The translations under genes were made by a program, and so were the position numbers. Positions 21,427 to 33,100 of a stretch of DNA of 64,000 bases are shown in pieces. Source of the DNA: Saccharomycopsis phalli (lineage: Eukaryota; Ascomycota; Saccharomycetes; Ascoideales; Saccharomycopsidaceae); the NCBI GenBank assembly GCA_020342235.1, contig CP073216.1:1364001-1428000 (forward strand), given 5' to 3'. Numbering within the stretch: position 1 is the stretch's first letter; every line of letters starts with the position of its first letter. The notes under the pieces were generated by a model, which was not told where the DNA came from, ran no database searches, and worked only from the letters and a program-made list of their open reading frames with translations.

Positions 21427-22722
21427 TCACACAATAACACAATCCTTCCCAGCCTCCTTCTCCGTCTCCACATTATTACCTATCTTCTGCTTGGCCCGCA
21501 TATCTCCGTTCCGCGCCGCCCGCTGGATCCACCGCTGCGCCGCCTCCTCATCCACCTCACAGCCAATTCCCTTCTCCAAAAAATGCGCCACTGCAAACTG
21601 GGCCTTGCCAAACTCCAAATTCGCCGCCCGCAACGCCCAGGCATACGCCTCGCCCTCGTTCTTGGGCAAAAACGGCTCCGCACCGACAAGGTACCAGGCA
21701 CACATGGCTAGCATGGCCTCTGGATTGTTGGCTAGTGCCGCCTGTGTGTAGTAGTGGATCGACAAGTTTGCGTCCTGGGGAATGATCTCGCCTGTTTCGT
21801 AAGCCTTGCCGAGAACAAGTGCCGACGGCACGTGTCCGAGCGACGCGGCTTGCACATACAACTCCAACGCATACTTGCGGTCGGAGATGAGGATATCCTT
21901 GAACCCCGAGTCGTAGATCCGGGCCAACTCGTAAGGAGCTGCGCAGATCAACTCGTTGGCCTTGGTCACGGCAATGGTCAACCACTTGATGCCGGCCTTT
22001 TTCGTGTTGTCGTCGGTGCCAAGTCCCATCCGCCCATAGAACGAGTACACCCCGAGCTTGTACATTGCCGCTGGGTGGTTTCTGGAGGCGGCCGACTTGA
22101 GGTACTTGATGGCCTTTTTCGCGTCCGGCTGGGTGCCAATGCCCTCCTCAAAGCAGTGTGCCGTCCGGTAGCACGACTCAATGTGGTTGTGTTTGGCCGC
22201 CGCCTGGAAGAGACTAAAGGCCTGTTTCTGGTCGACTTTGCCAAAACACCCCGAGGCATAGCCGTCGGCTAGCAAGTACTGGGCATCGACATAGCTCTTG
22301 TCGGCCAACTTCTTCAAGTAGTGCTGCGCCTCCTTCAAGAGCTCGCTGCGAAGCTCGCTCGGCTGGTCCATCATGAGCGCGGTCTGCAACACATACTGGG
22401 TGAACTGGAACAACACATATGGGTCGTGGCTCTTCTTGGCGTTTATCCGATACAAGTCAATCGCCTGCATCTTCGGAACAAGCCCGCCCTTGTTGTCGCC
22501 CAAGTACTGGCTCAACAACTCGTGCGAGTTTTGTGATCCCGGCTGGTAAAAGTTGAAGCTCTCAAACGTCTCCGCCGACTGATGCGCCTCCTGCTGGGTC
22601 TCCAACACAGTCTCGTTGGGGTGGATTGCGTTCGGGTATTCCGTCACGAGCCGCACCGTCGTCTGGTCATGTGGGATGTCGCTGAAGCTCGCATCTAGTA
22701 CGTTGGAAGACTGGGAAGACAT
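21427..22722 (-). CDS. SKT5: Chitin synthase activator, Sel1-repeat protein with CaaX tail
   Basis: A 431-residue protein from the ATG complementing 22720-22722. An open frame extends upstream but only through repeats. After a disordered N-terminus (about 1-85) come six to seven Sel1-like repeats (about 130-410), with motifs such as DAQYLLADGYASG, ESCYRTAHCFEEGIG, AAMYKLGVYSFYG, PSALVLGKAYETG and FAVAHFLEKGIG. The protein ends CVIV, a CaaX box like the CVIM of yeast Skt5/Chs4, so farnesylation or geranylgeranylation and membrane attachment are likely. In yeast it activates chitin synthase III (Chs3) and links it to Bni4 and septins at the bud neck. Yeast Skt5 is longer (about 696) because of its N-terminal region. 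Shc1 is a paralogous alternative name. Confidence 0.88.
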   Translation of the reverse strand: MSSQSSNVLDASFSDIPHDQTTVRLVTEYPNAIHPNETVLETQQEAHQSAETFESFNFYQPGSQNSHELLSQYLGDNKGGLVPKMQAIDLYRINAKKSHDPYVLFQFTQYVLQTALMMDQPSELRSELLKEAQHYLKKLADKSYVDAQYLLADGYASGCFGKVDQKQAFSLFQAAAKHNHIESCYRTAHCFEEGIGTQPDAKKAIKYLKSAASRNHPAAMYKLGVYSFYGRMGLGTDDNTKKAGIKWLTIAVTKANELICAAPYELARIYDSGFKDILISDRKYALELYVQAASLGHVPSALVLGKAYETGEIIPQDANLSIHYYTQAALANNPEAMLAMCAWYLVGAEPFLPKNEGEAYAWALRAANLEFGKAQFAVAHFLEKGIGCEVDEEAAQRWIQRAARNGDMRAKQKIGNNVETEKEAGKDCVIV

Positions 22723-22761
22723 TGGACGATTATTTGGTAAGGCGCTTTTTATGGTAGGTTT

Positions 22762-22767
22762 CACGTG
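22762..22767. promoter_or_regulatory. CACGTG box upstream of CHS4/SKT5
   Basis: A palindromic E-box (TTTCACGTGCGG context) 40 bp upstream of the ATG, the same distance as in HEM2 and the FAA2-like gene. Confidence 0.45.
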
Positions 22768-22869
22768 CGGTCGGGTAAGACCATGCAGCGTGGTATAACA
22801 TGAGGTCCGGTCAAGAGTCGGGTTACAATGGCAGGGATTGGATCTGCAAGGATTGGCAAAATTTGGAGG

Positions 22870-22925
22870 AGGTGAAAGAGGTGGGAGGAGGGGGAGGAGG
22901 AGGAGGGCCGGAGGAGGACCGGAGG
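22870..22925 (+). other. G-rich purine tract, possible G-quadruplex
   Basis: Consists of repeated GGAGG/GGGGGAGG blocks with more than four G runs in about 50 bp, inside the CHS4 upstream region. On the gene's own strand this is a C-rich pyrimidine tract. A quadruplex is inferred only from composition. Confidence 0.4.
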
Positions 22926-23034
22926 AGTTGGCGGGTTGACAAGGAAAACAAGGTGACAAGAAAAGGTAATGAGGCAAAGAAGAGTAGGTGAGGTAAGGAA
23001 AAGCAAAGGAAAGCAAAGGAAGGTAAAGGAAGGT

Positions 23035-23140
23035 AAAAGGGTAAATAAGTAAATTGGTAAATAGGTAAATAGGTAAATTGGTAAATTGATAAATAGGTAA
23101 ATTGGTAAATTGATAAATAGGTAAATTGGCAAATTGGTAA
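23035..23140 (+). repeat. 9-bp minisatellite upstream of CHS4
   Basis: Alternating GTAAATTG and GTAAATAG(G) units, about a dozen, with GATAAATAG variants, about 310 bp upstream of the CHS4 start. Confidence 0.9.
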
Positions 23141-24624
23141 AAGGAAGAAAAGAGATGATGAAATGATGAAATGATAAGATAAGAAACCAAGGAAAAAAAG
23201 AAACCAAGACCAAGGAATGAAAAAAGACTAGCCAGAATGGCGTCACTGGTAGAATCGTATTATAATTAAAATCACCAAATGGCTACATTTGATGATTCCA
23301 TTGCACTACACATTCAAGAATGCCAACTGCTGTAGTACCATGTGTGGAAGTAGCGTAGATCATGCTGGTATCTTTACGTGCAATAACACTACCCATTCAA
23401 GTATACTAGGTTGAAATACGTCAGTGTATCCAATGGTGAATTTTCTCTTGAGTGTGGTTTATACACCAAAAACGGCCAATGCCGTTTCCAAGTAGCAATT
23501 ACACTACTTCTACCTTACGCCTTACTTCCACTTCCAATCATTTCATCTACTTTTCAATCCTTTCATCTACTTTTCAATTCTTTTATATACTTTTCAATCG
23601 TTTTCACACTCTTCCATTGCAAGTTAATCGGTTCCTGAATGTCTTATTACCGATGCTGCAGCCTGTCACGCACATCAACATCAGGTGATACCATTGTAGT
23701 ACCTCAGACATCATACCTCCATTGATCTCCATTCCACTACGCTTGCCATTGTCTTGGAAATGCCTTTTAATTGTTTAAACCAGGATATTGACTAGCTGTA
23801 TTTAGTTGTAGCCCTCTAGCTCTATATATTGACTAGCTGTATAAAGTTGTAGCCAACCAGCTCTAGAGGTCGATGTCTTGTGTCCTAGATCAATGTGGCC
23901 ATGTTTCAGTCAATATTCCAAGTACTCTCTAGCCATAGTTTTGGCTACATTTCCTTGTATGATTGCTCAACATGGTTGATTTGAAATGAGTGAAAAAGGC
24001 CATGTGGATTTAATTTAATACAAATGGCAATGATACGGCGATGATATAGATGGTGCGGTAAAAAGCAGTAGTAGATGGTAGTGGGTAGAATAGTAAATGG
24101 TCATAGATATAAAGTAGGTAGCATAGTAATAGGAAGGTAGTAGATCGAGTATTAAGTACTAATGGATGATAGCAAATACTGGAAATACCAATACTAAATA
24201 ACAAACAGCAATACCATTACTAAATATCGGCAATACCAATACTAAATATCAAATGGAAATACCAATATTAAATATTAAAGTTGAAAATAATCAAATCACC
24301 TATAACAGAGAAGCTATTCTACGTTGGAATGTACTCACGCACGGCACAACATACAGCTGTAACGTAAAGTGAAACTCATGGCCATAGGAACTCACGAAGG
24401 ACATCTTTCCTATAAAGGGGATTATTTCCGTAGTTGAATGAGAAATGAACATTCAACTCAATCATCACTGCCATTCCGATTATTCAATTACAAAGGAACA
24501 AAACTCATCTATAATTAAGTATCTGAGCATAAGCTTGCAACGATGTCACACTAAAAAAATGGAAATACCAAATGAAAATGCCAATACCAAATAGCAAATG
24601 AAAATACCAAAACTATGCAAATCC
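23141..24624. other. Intergenic, no gene seen
   Basis: CHS4/CYK3 spacer. It holds an imperfect direct duplication of about 47 bp at 23785-23870 (ATATTGACTAGCTGTAT..AGTTGTAGCC) and a C/T-rich run of TTTTCAATC-like units at 23540-23605. No coding signal. Confidence 0.55.
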
Positions 24625-24700
24625 AAATTGCAATCACATTGCAATCACATTGCAATCACATTACAATCACATTGCAATCACATTGCAATCCACATACAAT
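24625..24700 (+). repeat. 11-bp minisatellite at the CYK3 3' end
   Basis: Copies of TGCAATCACAT with minor variants, about six units, 75 bp past the CYK3 stop codon. Confidence 0.85.
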
Positions 24701-24773
24701 CCACATGCAACCCACATACAACCAACCCATCTACAACATAAACAAACCATTAATACCATAAATTCAAAACTAT

Positions 24774-27700
24774 TCACTTACACACCCACTCAGCAAAAAC
24801 ACACCACGCCACACCGCCATCAGTCACCACCAAACCCTTCCACACACCCACCTCGTCACACGTCACTGCAACCTCCCAGCTTCCAAACGGCGTACTCAAG
24901 TCGGCCTTGCGGAGCTTGATAATCTTCCCCGTTGGACTCTGGAGCGCGAGCTTTGTGCGGATAAACCCCGACCCCGAGTTCAAGCCCGTGGACGGATGCT
25001 GCAGCACCTTGAAGATGTAGGTCCCGTCGATTGTAAGCAAGCGGATTTGCGGCTCCTTGACGTACAAGTCGTGAGACTGGCAGTGGACTGTTGGGAAGCG
25101 GGTGACAAACAGAAGGTCTTTGTATGAGCCCTTGTGGTAAATGGGGATCGAGAGGGCAAGCGGGTGGATGTTGGTGAGGCTCTTTTGCAGGCCCTTTTCG
25201 CCGCTGTAGATCTCCAAGATGCCCTTTTCGCCGTCCCTAGGCAAGAGGGCCTTGATGCGGGCGAACTTTGCATTGTTTTTCCAAAACACCTGGCAGAGGG
25301 TGAGGTCCTTGAAGCGGTCGTCACTGAGGGTCTTGTTTGGCGGCAATTCAATGTCGTCAGACTTGATAGAAGCAAACACCTCGACGTCCTGGGGAAGCTC
25401 AACCACGATCTCAAAGATCTCGGTGTCCTGGAGCCTGCTGAGGGCGTTGTTGAACTTGCGGATCTTGAGGCCGCTGGCGAAAAACTGCGGGTAGCAGCAG
25501 GGCAAAGCCAAGGCAATCATGGAATCCAACGGCGGAGAGATGTGCTGCTGCTCGATGAGCGTTGGGATGTGGGTGTGGATGATCTGGAGCGGCTTCAGAA
25601 GGAAGTAGAGCGAGTCTGCGCCGGTCAACATTGGGTGGAGCACCGAGTGCTTGTTAGCCAAGCAGCAGTCGATGAAGCGCCATTCGTGGTTGACCAACAC
25701 GCTGTTCCAGATGTGATTTGTGGTGAGCGTGAAGTTGTGGTCACCAGGCTTCTTCAAGTACCCAATTATGAGCTCATTTTCGATACCGAGACAGTCCATG
25801 AACAACTTGAAGAGCCAGGCTAGCTGGGTGGGAGTTGCCAGCTTCGACTGGAAGATCTGGTTCATGTGCTTCATCGGACTGTTTCTGATATCGATGATCT
25901 CGCTCGACTCGTGGAGGTGCATCTTCTCCAGACAGAAGACGTAGCATGCGCGAATGCGGTCGAGATCGTTGTCGTACTTGATGAGAATCTCGTTCTGGAT
26001 AAACGTCTTGGGCGAGATGTACGGGAGGTGCTTGGTCTTGCCAATGAACTCGTCAATCTGCCGGAAGTCCTTGTCAAAGTCTAGAGGCTGTGGTGCCGGT
26101 CCGGACTTGGATATCGGCACAATCTCATTGTCGTTGGCCTCGGTGAGCAACTTTTGCGGCTCCAAAATCAAGTACTTTTCCGTCTCAAGGGCCCGTTTCT
26201 GCCGCGCCTTGTAGTCCTTGGCCGTGATGGTCCGGCACCGGTTCAAATCGACCTTGGCTTCGATCCACGACGCCTCGGCGTCCGAGTTGTCGAAGCTCAA
26301 GTCGGAGAAGTTGTTGTTCTTGAGTGTGGCCACAGTGCTGCTGCCGAGGGGATTGCTCTTGGACGTTTCCTTGAGAAAGAGCTTCTTGAGGAACTTGGAC
26401 GTGGACTTTTTGCTCTTTTTCTCCTCCAAGAAGACCACATCCAACGGATTGCTGTCGGTGGGGATCACGTTGTTGAGTGGTTCTGGAGATGGCGGCGATA
26501 TGAGCTCCTTGGAAATGCGCCGGTAGTATTTGCTTTCCAGCGCAGACTTTTCTGGCTTCTCGGCCTCCATTTGGCAGTCCGTCTGGCTGCCCTTTTGACT
26601 CTCGTACGTCTGCTTGTGCCGATAATAACTCCCTGCCGACGTAGCACTCAAATCCGTAAGAGCAGTGCTCATTGACTGGACGCTCTCGTTACTATTAAAC
26701 TGGCTGTGGCTGTTTGTCACGCTCGACAAGTCGTCTGGCTGCTTAAAGTCCACACTCAGCTTCGACTGGTTCAACGTATCCGGGTCGTATGGCACCACAA
26801 ACGAGGTGTTGTTGGACACGCCGTAAAACGGCCGGAGGGGAACTCGATGTGGAGGCGGAGGCGGAGGCGAATCGCCGTTTTCAGCATCAGATCCAGACAC
26901 ATTTTCATCGGCCCGTGTCGGCACCACTGTCGATGAGTTGGAAAACTCACGGGTTCCAAACTCGTGCGAGGCAAATTTGGGCATGCTCATGCTGTGGTTC
27001 AACTTGTACATGTCGTTGATTCGGTCGACCAACAGGTTGAGATTGTGTGGGGTCGAGAGCGAGTGGGGAATCTGGCTCTGGAGCTGTTGGATCTGGCGAA
27101 GGTTCTGGATCTGCTGCTCGATTTCGTCGGGCGAGAGGTGAAGAGAAGCAGAGAGGTCGGACGAGCCAGACGAGCGGATTGAGTGTCTGTGGGAGATGCT
27201 ATTGATACTATTGATGGATTGGTTAATGCCATGGGTCGATTGATTAATGCCAATGGCCGATTGATTAATGCCAATGGCCGATTGATTAATGCCAATGGCC
27301 GATTGATTACCATTGACTGATTGATTACCATTGACTGATTGATTACCATTGACTGATTGATTAGTACCATTGAAGGATTGATTAGTACCATTGACGGATT
27401 GATTAGTACCATTAATGTGAAGTCCATTGACGGATTGATTAATTCCATGAATCCCATTAATACTACCACTGATATTTCCACTGACATTTCCACTGAAATT
27501 TCCACTAACATAACTTCCACCAAAATTGTTTCCACCAGTACTATTTCCACCAGCACAATCAACTCCCCCTTTGGATTGACTGCCCTTCAAAACTCCCTTG
27601 GAAACTCCCTTGCAATTACTCGAAACACTCCCACTCTGACTAACATGACCCACATTCACATAATTCATCGCACTCTTCTCACATTTACCCTCATCCTTCT

Positions 27701-27920
27701 TGCCGTCCTCCTTCGTCTCCAACGGCTTTACAAAATTACTCGGGAAATTCCCCGTCATCTTGTTCCGACGCAGTCTTCCATGCCACCAGTTTCCGTCACC
27801 AAAGCTATCAACGTCAATCAAATCGCCCTCGATAAACCCCAAATCCTCATCCTGTTCGCCTCCCCACGAATATATCGCGCGGACTCGACAGGGAAGATCT
27901 ATATTTGATACCAGGGCCAT
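24774..27920 (-). CDS. CYK3: Cytokinesis protein 3, SH3 plus transglutaminase-like domain
   Basis: A 1048-residue protein (yeast Cyk3 has 885). Residues about 7-66 are an SH3 domain: VRAIYSW, DLGFIEGDLIDV, GNWWHGRL, GNFPSNFVK. Residues about 160-247 are a low-complexity repeat of NQSVNG and GINQSAI units. A polyproline patch (PPPPPPHRVPLRP) follows. The C-terminal half holds a transglutaminase-like domain with His736 in NHIWNSV and Asp751 in WRFIDCC. The position where active enzymes have cysteine (before LAWLFKLF) does not, as in other Cyk3 proteins, which are regarded as catalytically inactive. In yeast Cyk3 acts at the bud neck in primary septum formation, with Inn1, Hof1 and Chs2. Neighbouring CHS4 on the same strand also serves the septum. 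Confidence 0.92.
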   Translation of the reverse strand: MALVSNIDLPCRVRAIYSWGGEQDEDLGFIEGDLIDVDSFGDGNWWHGRLRRNKMTGNFPSNFVKPLETKEDGKKDEGKCEKSAMNYVNVGHVSQSGSVSSNCKGVSKGVLKGSQSKGGVDCAGGNSTGGNNFGGSYVSGNFSGNVSGNISGSINGIHGINQSVNGLHINGTNQSVNGTNQSFNGTNQSVNGNQSVNGNQSVNGNQSAIGINQSAIGINQSAIGINQSTHGINQSINSINSISHRHSIRSSGSSDLSASLHLSPDEIEQQIQNLRQIQQLQSQIPHSLSTPHNLNLLVDRINDMYKLNHSMSMPKFASHEFGTREFSNSSTVVPTRADENVSGSDAENGDSPPPPPPHRVPLRPFYGVSNNTSFVVPYDPDTLNQSKLSVDFKQPDDLSSVTNSHSQFNSNESVQSMSTALTDLSATSAGSYYRHKQTYESQKGSQTDCQMEAEKPEKSALESKYYRRISKELISPPSPEPLNNVIPTDSNPLDVVFLEEKKSKKSTSKFLKKLFLKETSKSNPLGSSTVATLKNNNFSDLSFDNSDAEASWIEAKVDLNRCRTITAKDYKARQKRALETEKYLILEPQKLLTEANDNEIVPISKSGPAPQPLDFDKDFRQIDEFIGKTKHLPYISPKTFIQNEILIKYDNDLDRIRACYVFCLEKMHLHESSEIIDIRNSPMKHMNQIFQSKLATPTQLAWLFKLFMDCLGIENELIIGYLKKPGDHNFTLTTNHIWNSVLVNHEWRFIDCCLANKHSVLHPMLTGADSLYFLLKPLQIIHTHIPTLIEQQHISPPLDSMIALALPCCYPQFFASGLKIRKFNNALSRLQDTEIFEIVVELPQDVEVFASIKSDDIELPPNKTLSDDRFKDLTLCQVFWKNNAKFARIKALLPRDGEKGILEIYSGEKGLQKSLTNIHPLALSIPIYHKGSYKDLLFVTRFPTVHCQSHDLYVKEPQIRLLTIDGTYIFKVLQHPSTGLNSGSGFIRTKLALQSPTGKIIKLRKADLSTPFGSWEVAVTCDEVGVWKGLVVTDGGVAWCVFAEWVCK
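27180..27440 (-). repeat. In-frame coding repeat inside CYK3
   Basis: Imperfect 15- to 21-bp units encoding NQSVNG and GINQSAI, in frame throughout. Expansion or contraction would keep the reading frame, so length variation between strains is likely. Confidence 0.85.
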
Positions 27921-30128
27921 TGCTGAAAACAGCAGACGACTTTGGATATATATGGCTGAAGATTAGACCGCCTGCCTAATTGGGAAATATGTAAACACCG
28001 ACAACGCCTTAAAACACCCTGCCCATCCGGCTAAATCTGAGTTATACATCCACATACTGGTTGCAAAACAGCATTTAAACCTCACAATGACCTCTTTTAT
28101 ACCGTCAGCCTCTTTCCTCACTCTCTTGTTGCCGTTGCCGTTTCTCGGCCGAGTAGACGGTAGGGTAATGTAAACAGCATCGTGCATGCTCTGGCAGCAT
28201 CGATGAGATACCTGCTTCTTCGTCTCTGCGTGCTTTGTATTTATTCAAAAACTTTATTACAAGTAATGTTTTCTTGGAACCTTTATTCCTTGGTGAGTGT
28301 TCTTTTCTATACATTTCTGCATCTCATGCTTGCCTTTATTTGTCTTGTCCATCTTTTTTCATCTGTATTTACCTTCTATTCCGCCTCCTATTTCGCCCCC
28401 TGTTCCGCCACATGTTCCGCCTCCTTTTGTTTCTCTTGGGACTGGCTCATTTTTTCACAATCTATCCTCACATTTCCCTGTTCATTCCCTCGTATCTCCA
28501 TTCTCTTATCCTCCTCCCATCTTATACCCTTTTTATCTTATACCCTTTTCATCTTATTTCCTTTTCATCTTATTTCCTTCCATCTTATGCCCTTTCCATT
28601 TCTTATTCACATTCCATGATCGGCGTCTACGTCATAAGCGAGACACTGATGGATTCTCGTTCCAATTCGGGCTATTTTTGCTTGGTTTCCGTGCTTCCCA
28701 CCCGGCTTCCTGCTGCATATTCCATGCCTAGACTTGACAACTAGTGGTCAGGTACACTTGGCTGACGAAATTAACCTGTACCAAGTCGTAAGCTTACTGG
28801 TTGGCACCATATGAAATTAACTATTACAATAAGTTGGAAGCTTGTTGGTTAGAACTAGATGCAATCCTGTTAGAAAACAATCAAGTTGCAAGCTCCTGAT
28901 TAGTACTAAATGCAATACGCTGTTGTATCAAGCTGTAAGCTGACTAAGTAGAACTACATGCAATACACTGTTGTATCAAATTGCAAGCTCACTGCTTAGT
29001 CTCAGCTTGAATCAGAATAAATCCTCCGGGCTAGCTACTTCAACCGTCATTGGCCAGACTATTTCCATCAATACCATCTGGTGCGTTACCGTCGCCCATT
29101 GATCATTTCAGGTCTTTTTCTATAATAAATACAAGCCCACATCTGATCACTCATACACTCTATTCATACCTCATTGCCTTTACTACAATAAAATTCCCTG
29201 CAAAGTCCGTCAACCGTGCCATCCACACTAATTCTCAGGTGTATACCTTACTGAGACAGCATGTCATGTGGCATTCTAGTCCGTGACGCATTCAAAAAAT
29301 AGGTATCGAGTACTCCATCGTATAGGGAATTTTATAAACATGGCAATTTGTCATCAAAGGACTATAAGCAACTGGTATAATGTGCATTTCCTCAATATGA
29401 TGAGACGACATTTGCAAGCTCCTATAGAGTCTGAATAGCCAAGTCTAGTCTTGTCATTGTTGTCAGTATAATAATAATATTAGACTGTTGGACTATTTGC
29501 CGACTCTTTAAACTGTCAGACTCTTTTCAGTTTGATTCCAACTGCTCAACATGTTTTTCCATAGTACTCAACCATGGCAGTTCCACAAGCAAATTAAGCA
29601 TCCATTAAACAACAGAAACTTTTGATAAGCAGTCGTCAGATAACACATCCAGAGATATGGTCTTGTCCTGTAGATCGTCATATCCTAGAATGGTGTCTGG
29701 ACGGAAATTCATCTTTGGAACCAGATTGTCCCGCCAACTGATTTCATGCACCATCTACAGAACAATCTTGTCTTGTGTGGTAACAGTCCTAGACACAAAT
29801 TAAATCCAAAACCAGCTTCTCCATTGAATTAAAATTGCAACTTTATTTCCATCATTTGGTCCTATGACGTAACTACGATAATGCATGTGAAGTTGAAGTC
29901 TCGACAGATTATACATTGGACTCATGGTGAAAACCCACCAGACTCAATCAATTATCAAGTCCAATCCAATTATCAAGACCAATTCAATTATCACGTCCCA
30001 TTCAACTAAAAATCACCACACTAATAATATCCCTCCACACTTTACAAGACGGCACTGGTCCCACTCTCTTGGTACCACCGAACTTACCCTACCGTGATCT
30101 CATCACCCTCACTCAGCATCCCATTTCC
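27921..30128. other. CYK3/ATG2 divergent spacer with a long pyrimidine tract
   Basis: No gene is recognised in 2.2 kb. A C/T-rich stretch at about 28240-28620, with CTTATACCC(T)TTT/CATCTTATTTCC subrepeats, opens all three plus-strand frames without any coding signature. Loosely repeated units around CAAGCT-ACTG-TTAG occur at 28790-29000. Confidence 0.55.
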
Positions 30129-33100
30129 ATGCCTCCTTGGATCCCCAATATTCAAAAAAGACTACTCAGATATATCCTCCAGCAGGTTTCTGTGTTCTCT
30201 GAGATTGATCTCAGCGATTTAGACGTCTCGTTGGGCCATCTTAACCTCAAAAATGTGCTCCTCAACCCAGAAACTTTCAAAGTCCCAGGCGTATTTCTTA
30301 GAAGCGGCCAGGTGGGAAATTTGGAGTTGAATTTGACAGTGAGCGACGGAATACAGATCACAGGGTCCAATATGGAGGCGATTCTCGTGCTCAAGCACAC
30401 AAACCAGCACGATTTCTCGTTGGAAAAGTCACGGGTCGACTTGGCCAGCAGCATCATGACACCAAAAGAGTTTGGTGACGAGATTTCCAGCGATGACGAT
30501 ACGTCGAGCAGCTCGGAGGACGACAAGCAGAACAACAACACATTCTACACTAACTATGTCAACAAGGCTGTGGAATTGGCTCTTAGCAAACTCCAGGTGA
30601 CAATCACAGACACCAGGCTAAAGCTCATTGTGGACGACAACCAGCCAGACATTATCATCACAATTGACGAATTATCGTGGAAATACTCGTCAGAAAACAA
30701 GAAAACCGTCGCCTTGAACGGAATACGAGTGGGAGGCGTGTTCACACTGTCTACACCACCCACGCAGGATGAGGAGTTTGATTCGGACGACGAGAATTAC
30801 AACCAAATGATGACTTCGTCCTATCTACCACAGGAGTCGTCCTCGATGTTTCAAAGCGCAAACTCACACATTTCACCCACCATGCTTCTTACTTTGCTGC
30901 GAATCAAACAGCCAGCCAACACAGAACGTCTGAAATTGATTGAATCAATCTGCGACGCCGCTACTGGAACTGGTACCTTACCACTCAGCCACGTGACCTC
31001 GCATGAGGTCGAGCCGATGGTTTTGAGCAATGGCAAGGAGGTTTTGCTTGCTGGTATTGATTGGATTGAGGTGAATTTTCAAGGGGTGTTGAAGTTTGAA
31101 GATCTCAACATCCAGATTGGCACCATCAGCTTGTCTCTAAGAAACCATCCAACCTGCTCGATTTTCGACCTCGTCTTGACGTTTTTAAAACAACTTGAAA
31201 AGGTAAAGAGCCTGGCTGCAAGTAACCGCAGAAGAACTAAAACTGGCATCCTTAAATTGTCACGTGCATCAGGTAACCACGTGACATTGGGCGGGGTGGA
31301 GGAGCGTGAATCTGACAATGTGACCTTCAAGTGGTTTTCTGAGATTTCAGTGGAAAATGTTTTAATCAGTACGAGTCTGTTTCTTGATCGGACTGGTAAG
31401 TTTGACAACGAGTCTCTGTTGTTGCAGTTTAGCTGCATAAAAGTCAACAAAAAGCACCAGGGTATGATTTTTGGTGGAGTGAAATCCATCAAATCAGATG
31501 GGTTTTTCTCATTTACAAATGAAAAGTCTCTGTCGAATGACGATTTGCAGTTTCAGTATTCTCTAGAGGAAAACGGACTTACAATCTTGTGTTCAAAAGT
31601 CGCAGAAATTAACGTCTCGATTGACTTCATACAGACAATCTCCGGGCTATTCGACACTAAGGTCCGGCCTATTATTGAGATCATGCAAAAAATCGATAGC
31701 TCAAGCCATGTTGAGCCAGGGTCCTTGGCTTCTTCGTTGGTTTTTCTGGGAAGAGGAACGCGCAGTAGCTTTCATCACAAGACAAGGGGATCAATTATTA
31801 CCCAAACCAACACAATCCGTGTTTGTGTGCCTGAAATCGGCCTTTTTCTTCTGATTTCGCCAATCTCCTATTCTGAAAACTGTCTAGATTGCCCCAAGGT
31901 GGATATATACTTCCAAGCCGATAACGAGAAACTGCTAATTTGCAGTCTTGTGGAGTTGCAATTTGTCCAGTACCAAAAAGCTCTTCCTATCAAGACTTTT
32001 GATCTTAATAGCAAGGAGGTTGTGTACTCCAGTAGTCTGAAAGCTCTGGTGAAAAGTATAAACTTTCACGCAAATTACCTCGATATATTACTGCTTGTTG
32101 ACAAAGTGCAGCAAATTTTACCGGATTCAGCGGGCAAAACTGTAAAGGAACGTCGTGTAAGAATTGCCAATGATATCATATTGTTTATTGATATTGGCGA
32201 AGTCAATGCCTCAATAGACGCATTCATCAACCCGGAGTTTGGTATTCTCAAAGGTCAATTAGCAGGAGTCACATTGTGTTTGTTTGACTCTGAATTTCAA
32301 ATTGTGGTTTCAAAATTATGGCTCTTTCGCTTGGAAGATCAGTCCGTGACTCACTTGATTGACGAGTGTCTAAATGACGGAAGGAATGTATCTGGAATTG
32401 AGCAAGTGCTTGGAATTTCCAATCCTCAAGATAACTTACTACCTTTGGCTGCAATTAAATTGGGCTCTTCTGGTGGAAGAGGTTTTTTGAGAAACGTCAA
32501 GGTAGAATATTATGGTGAATGGCTAGCAAAGTTACAAGTTGATAGCACTTCTTCTCCTCTTTCCCCCCCTTCCATCTCTTCCCCGTCACATACTTCCCCA
32601 TCAGACTCCATCTTGTCAATTAAATTTCGGTTGGTGGATTGTGTCATTGGCTTGAATCCCAGCAGATTACACTGTAAATCTTTGCTTCTTATTGACAAGG
32701 GCGACACTGAACTTCTAAAGACCCAGAATGAACTTGTTGCCAAGTTCCAACTTCGAAATGTGAGTCTATTCTTGGTTGACGATGTAAAGAATATTTTAGG
32801 GTACCAGGAGATCAAAAAGAAGCGACAATGGACAAATTTGAACAAGGTTATTCCTTCATGGCTGCAAGTCTCATGGTATTTGAGCAGCGGATTCATCAAT
32901 GTGGTGAATATCAACTGTTTGAACCTGCAGATTGTCAAGAATGACGAAGTGAAGTTGCAGGAAAATATAAGATTGCTGAATAGCGTACTAGACATAAAGA
33001 GTGACGTCGACTTATTAAAGGTTGAATTATGTGCTGATAGTTGCCAGACGTTGACCCAGTTGTTTAATGATTTGAAACGGCCTATTGTGCTAAGCAACAA

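Noticed and set aside
21127-21751. Two overlapping frames of about 200 codons on the plus strand
   Set aside because: They read through the 13-bp minisatellite and then antisense to CHS4.
22723-23190. 156-codon upstream extension of CHS4
   Set aside because: It runs through the 9-bp minisatellite and a G-rich tract and encodes repetitive peptides. The ATG at 22722 gives a normal start.
25134-25823. 229-codon frame antisense to CYK3
   Set aside because: Shadow of the transglutaminase-like region of CYK3; composition follows the opposite strand.
28182-28744. Three overlapping frames of 144-169 codons
   Set aside because: Open only because the tract is pyrimidine-rich; no domain, and all three frames are equally open.
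30069-30128. 20-codon N-terminal extension of ATG2
   Set aside because: It begins with TTG, and the conserved Atg2 N-terminus starts at the ATG at 30129.
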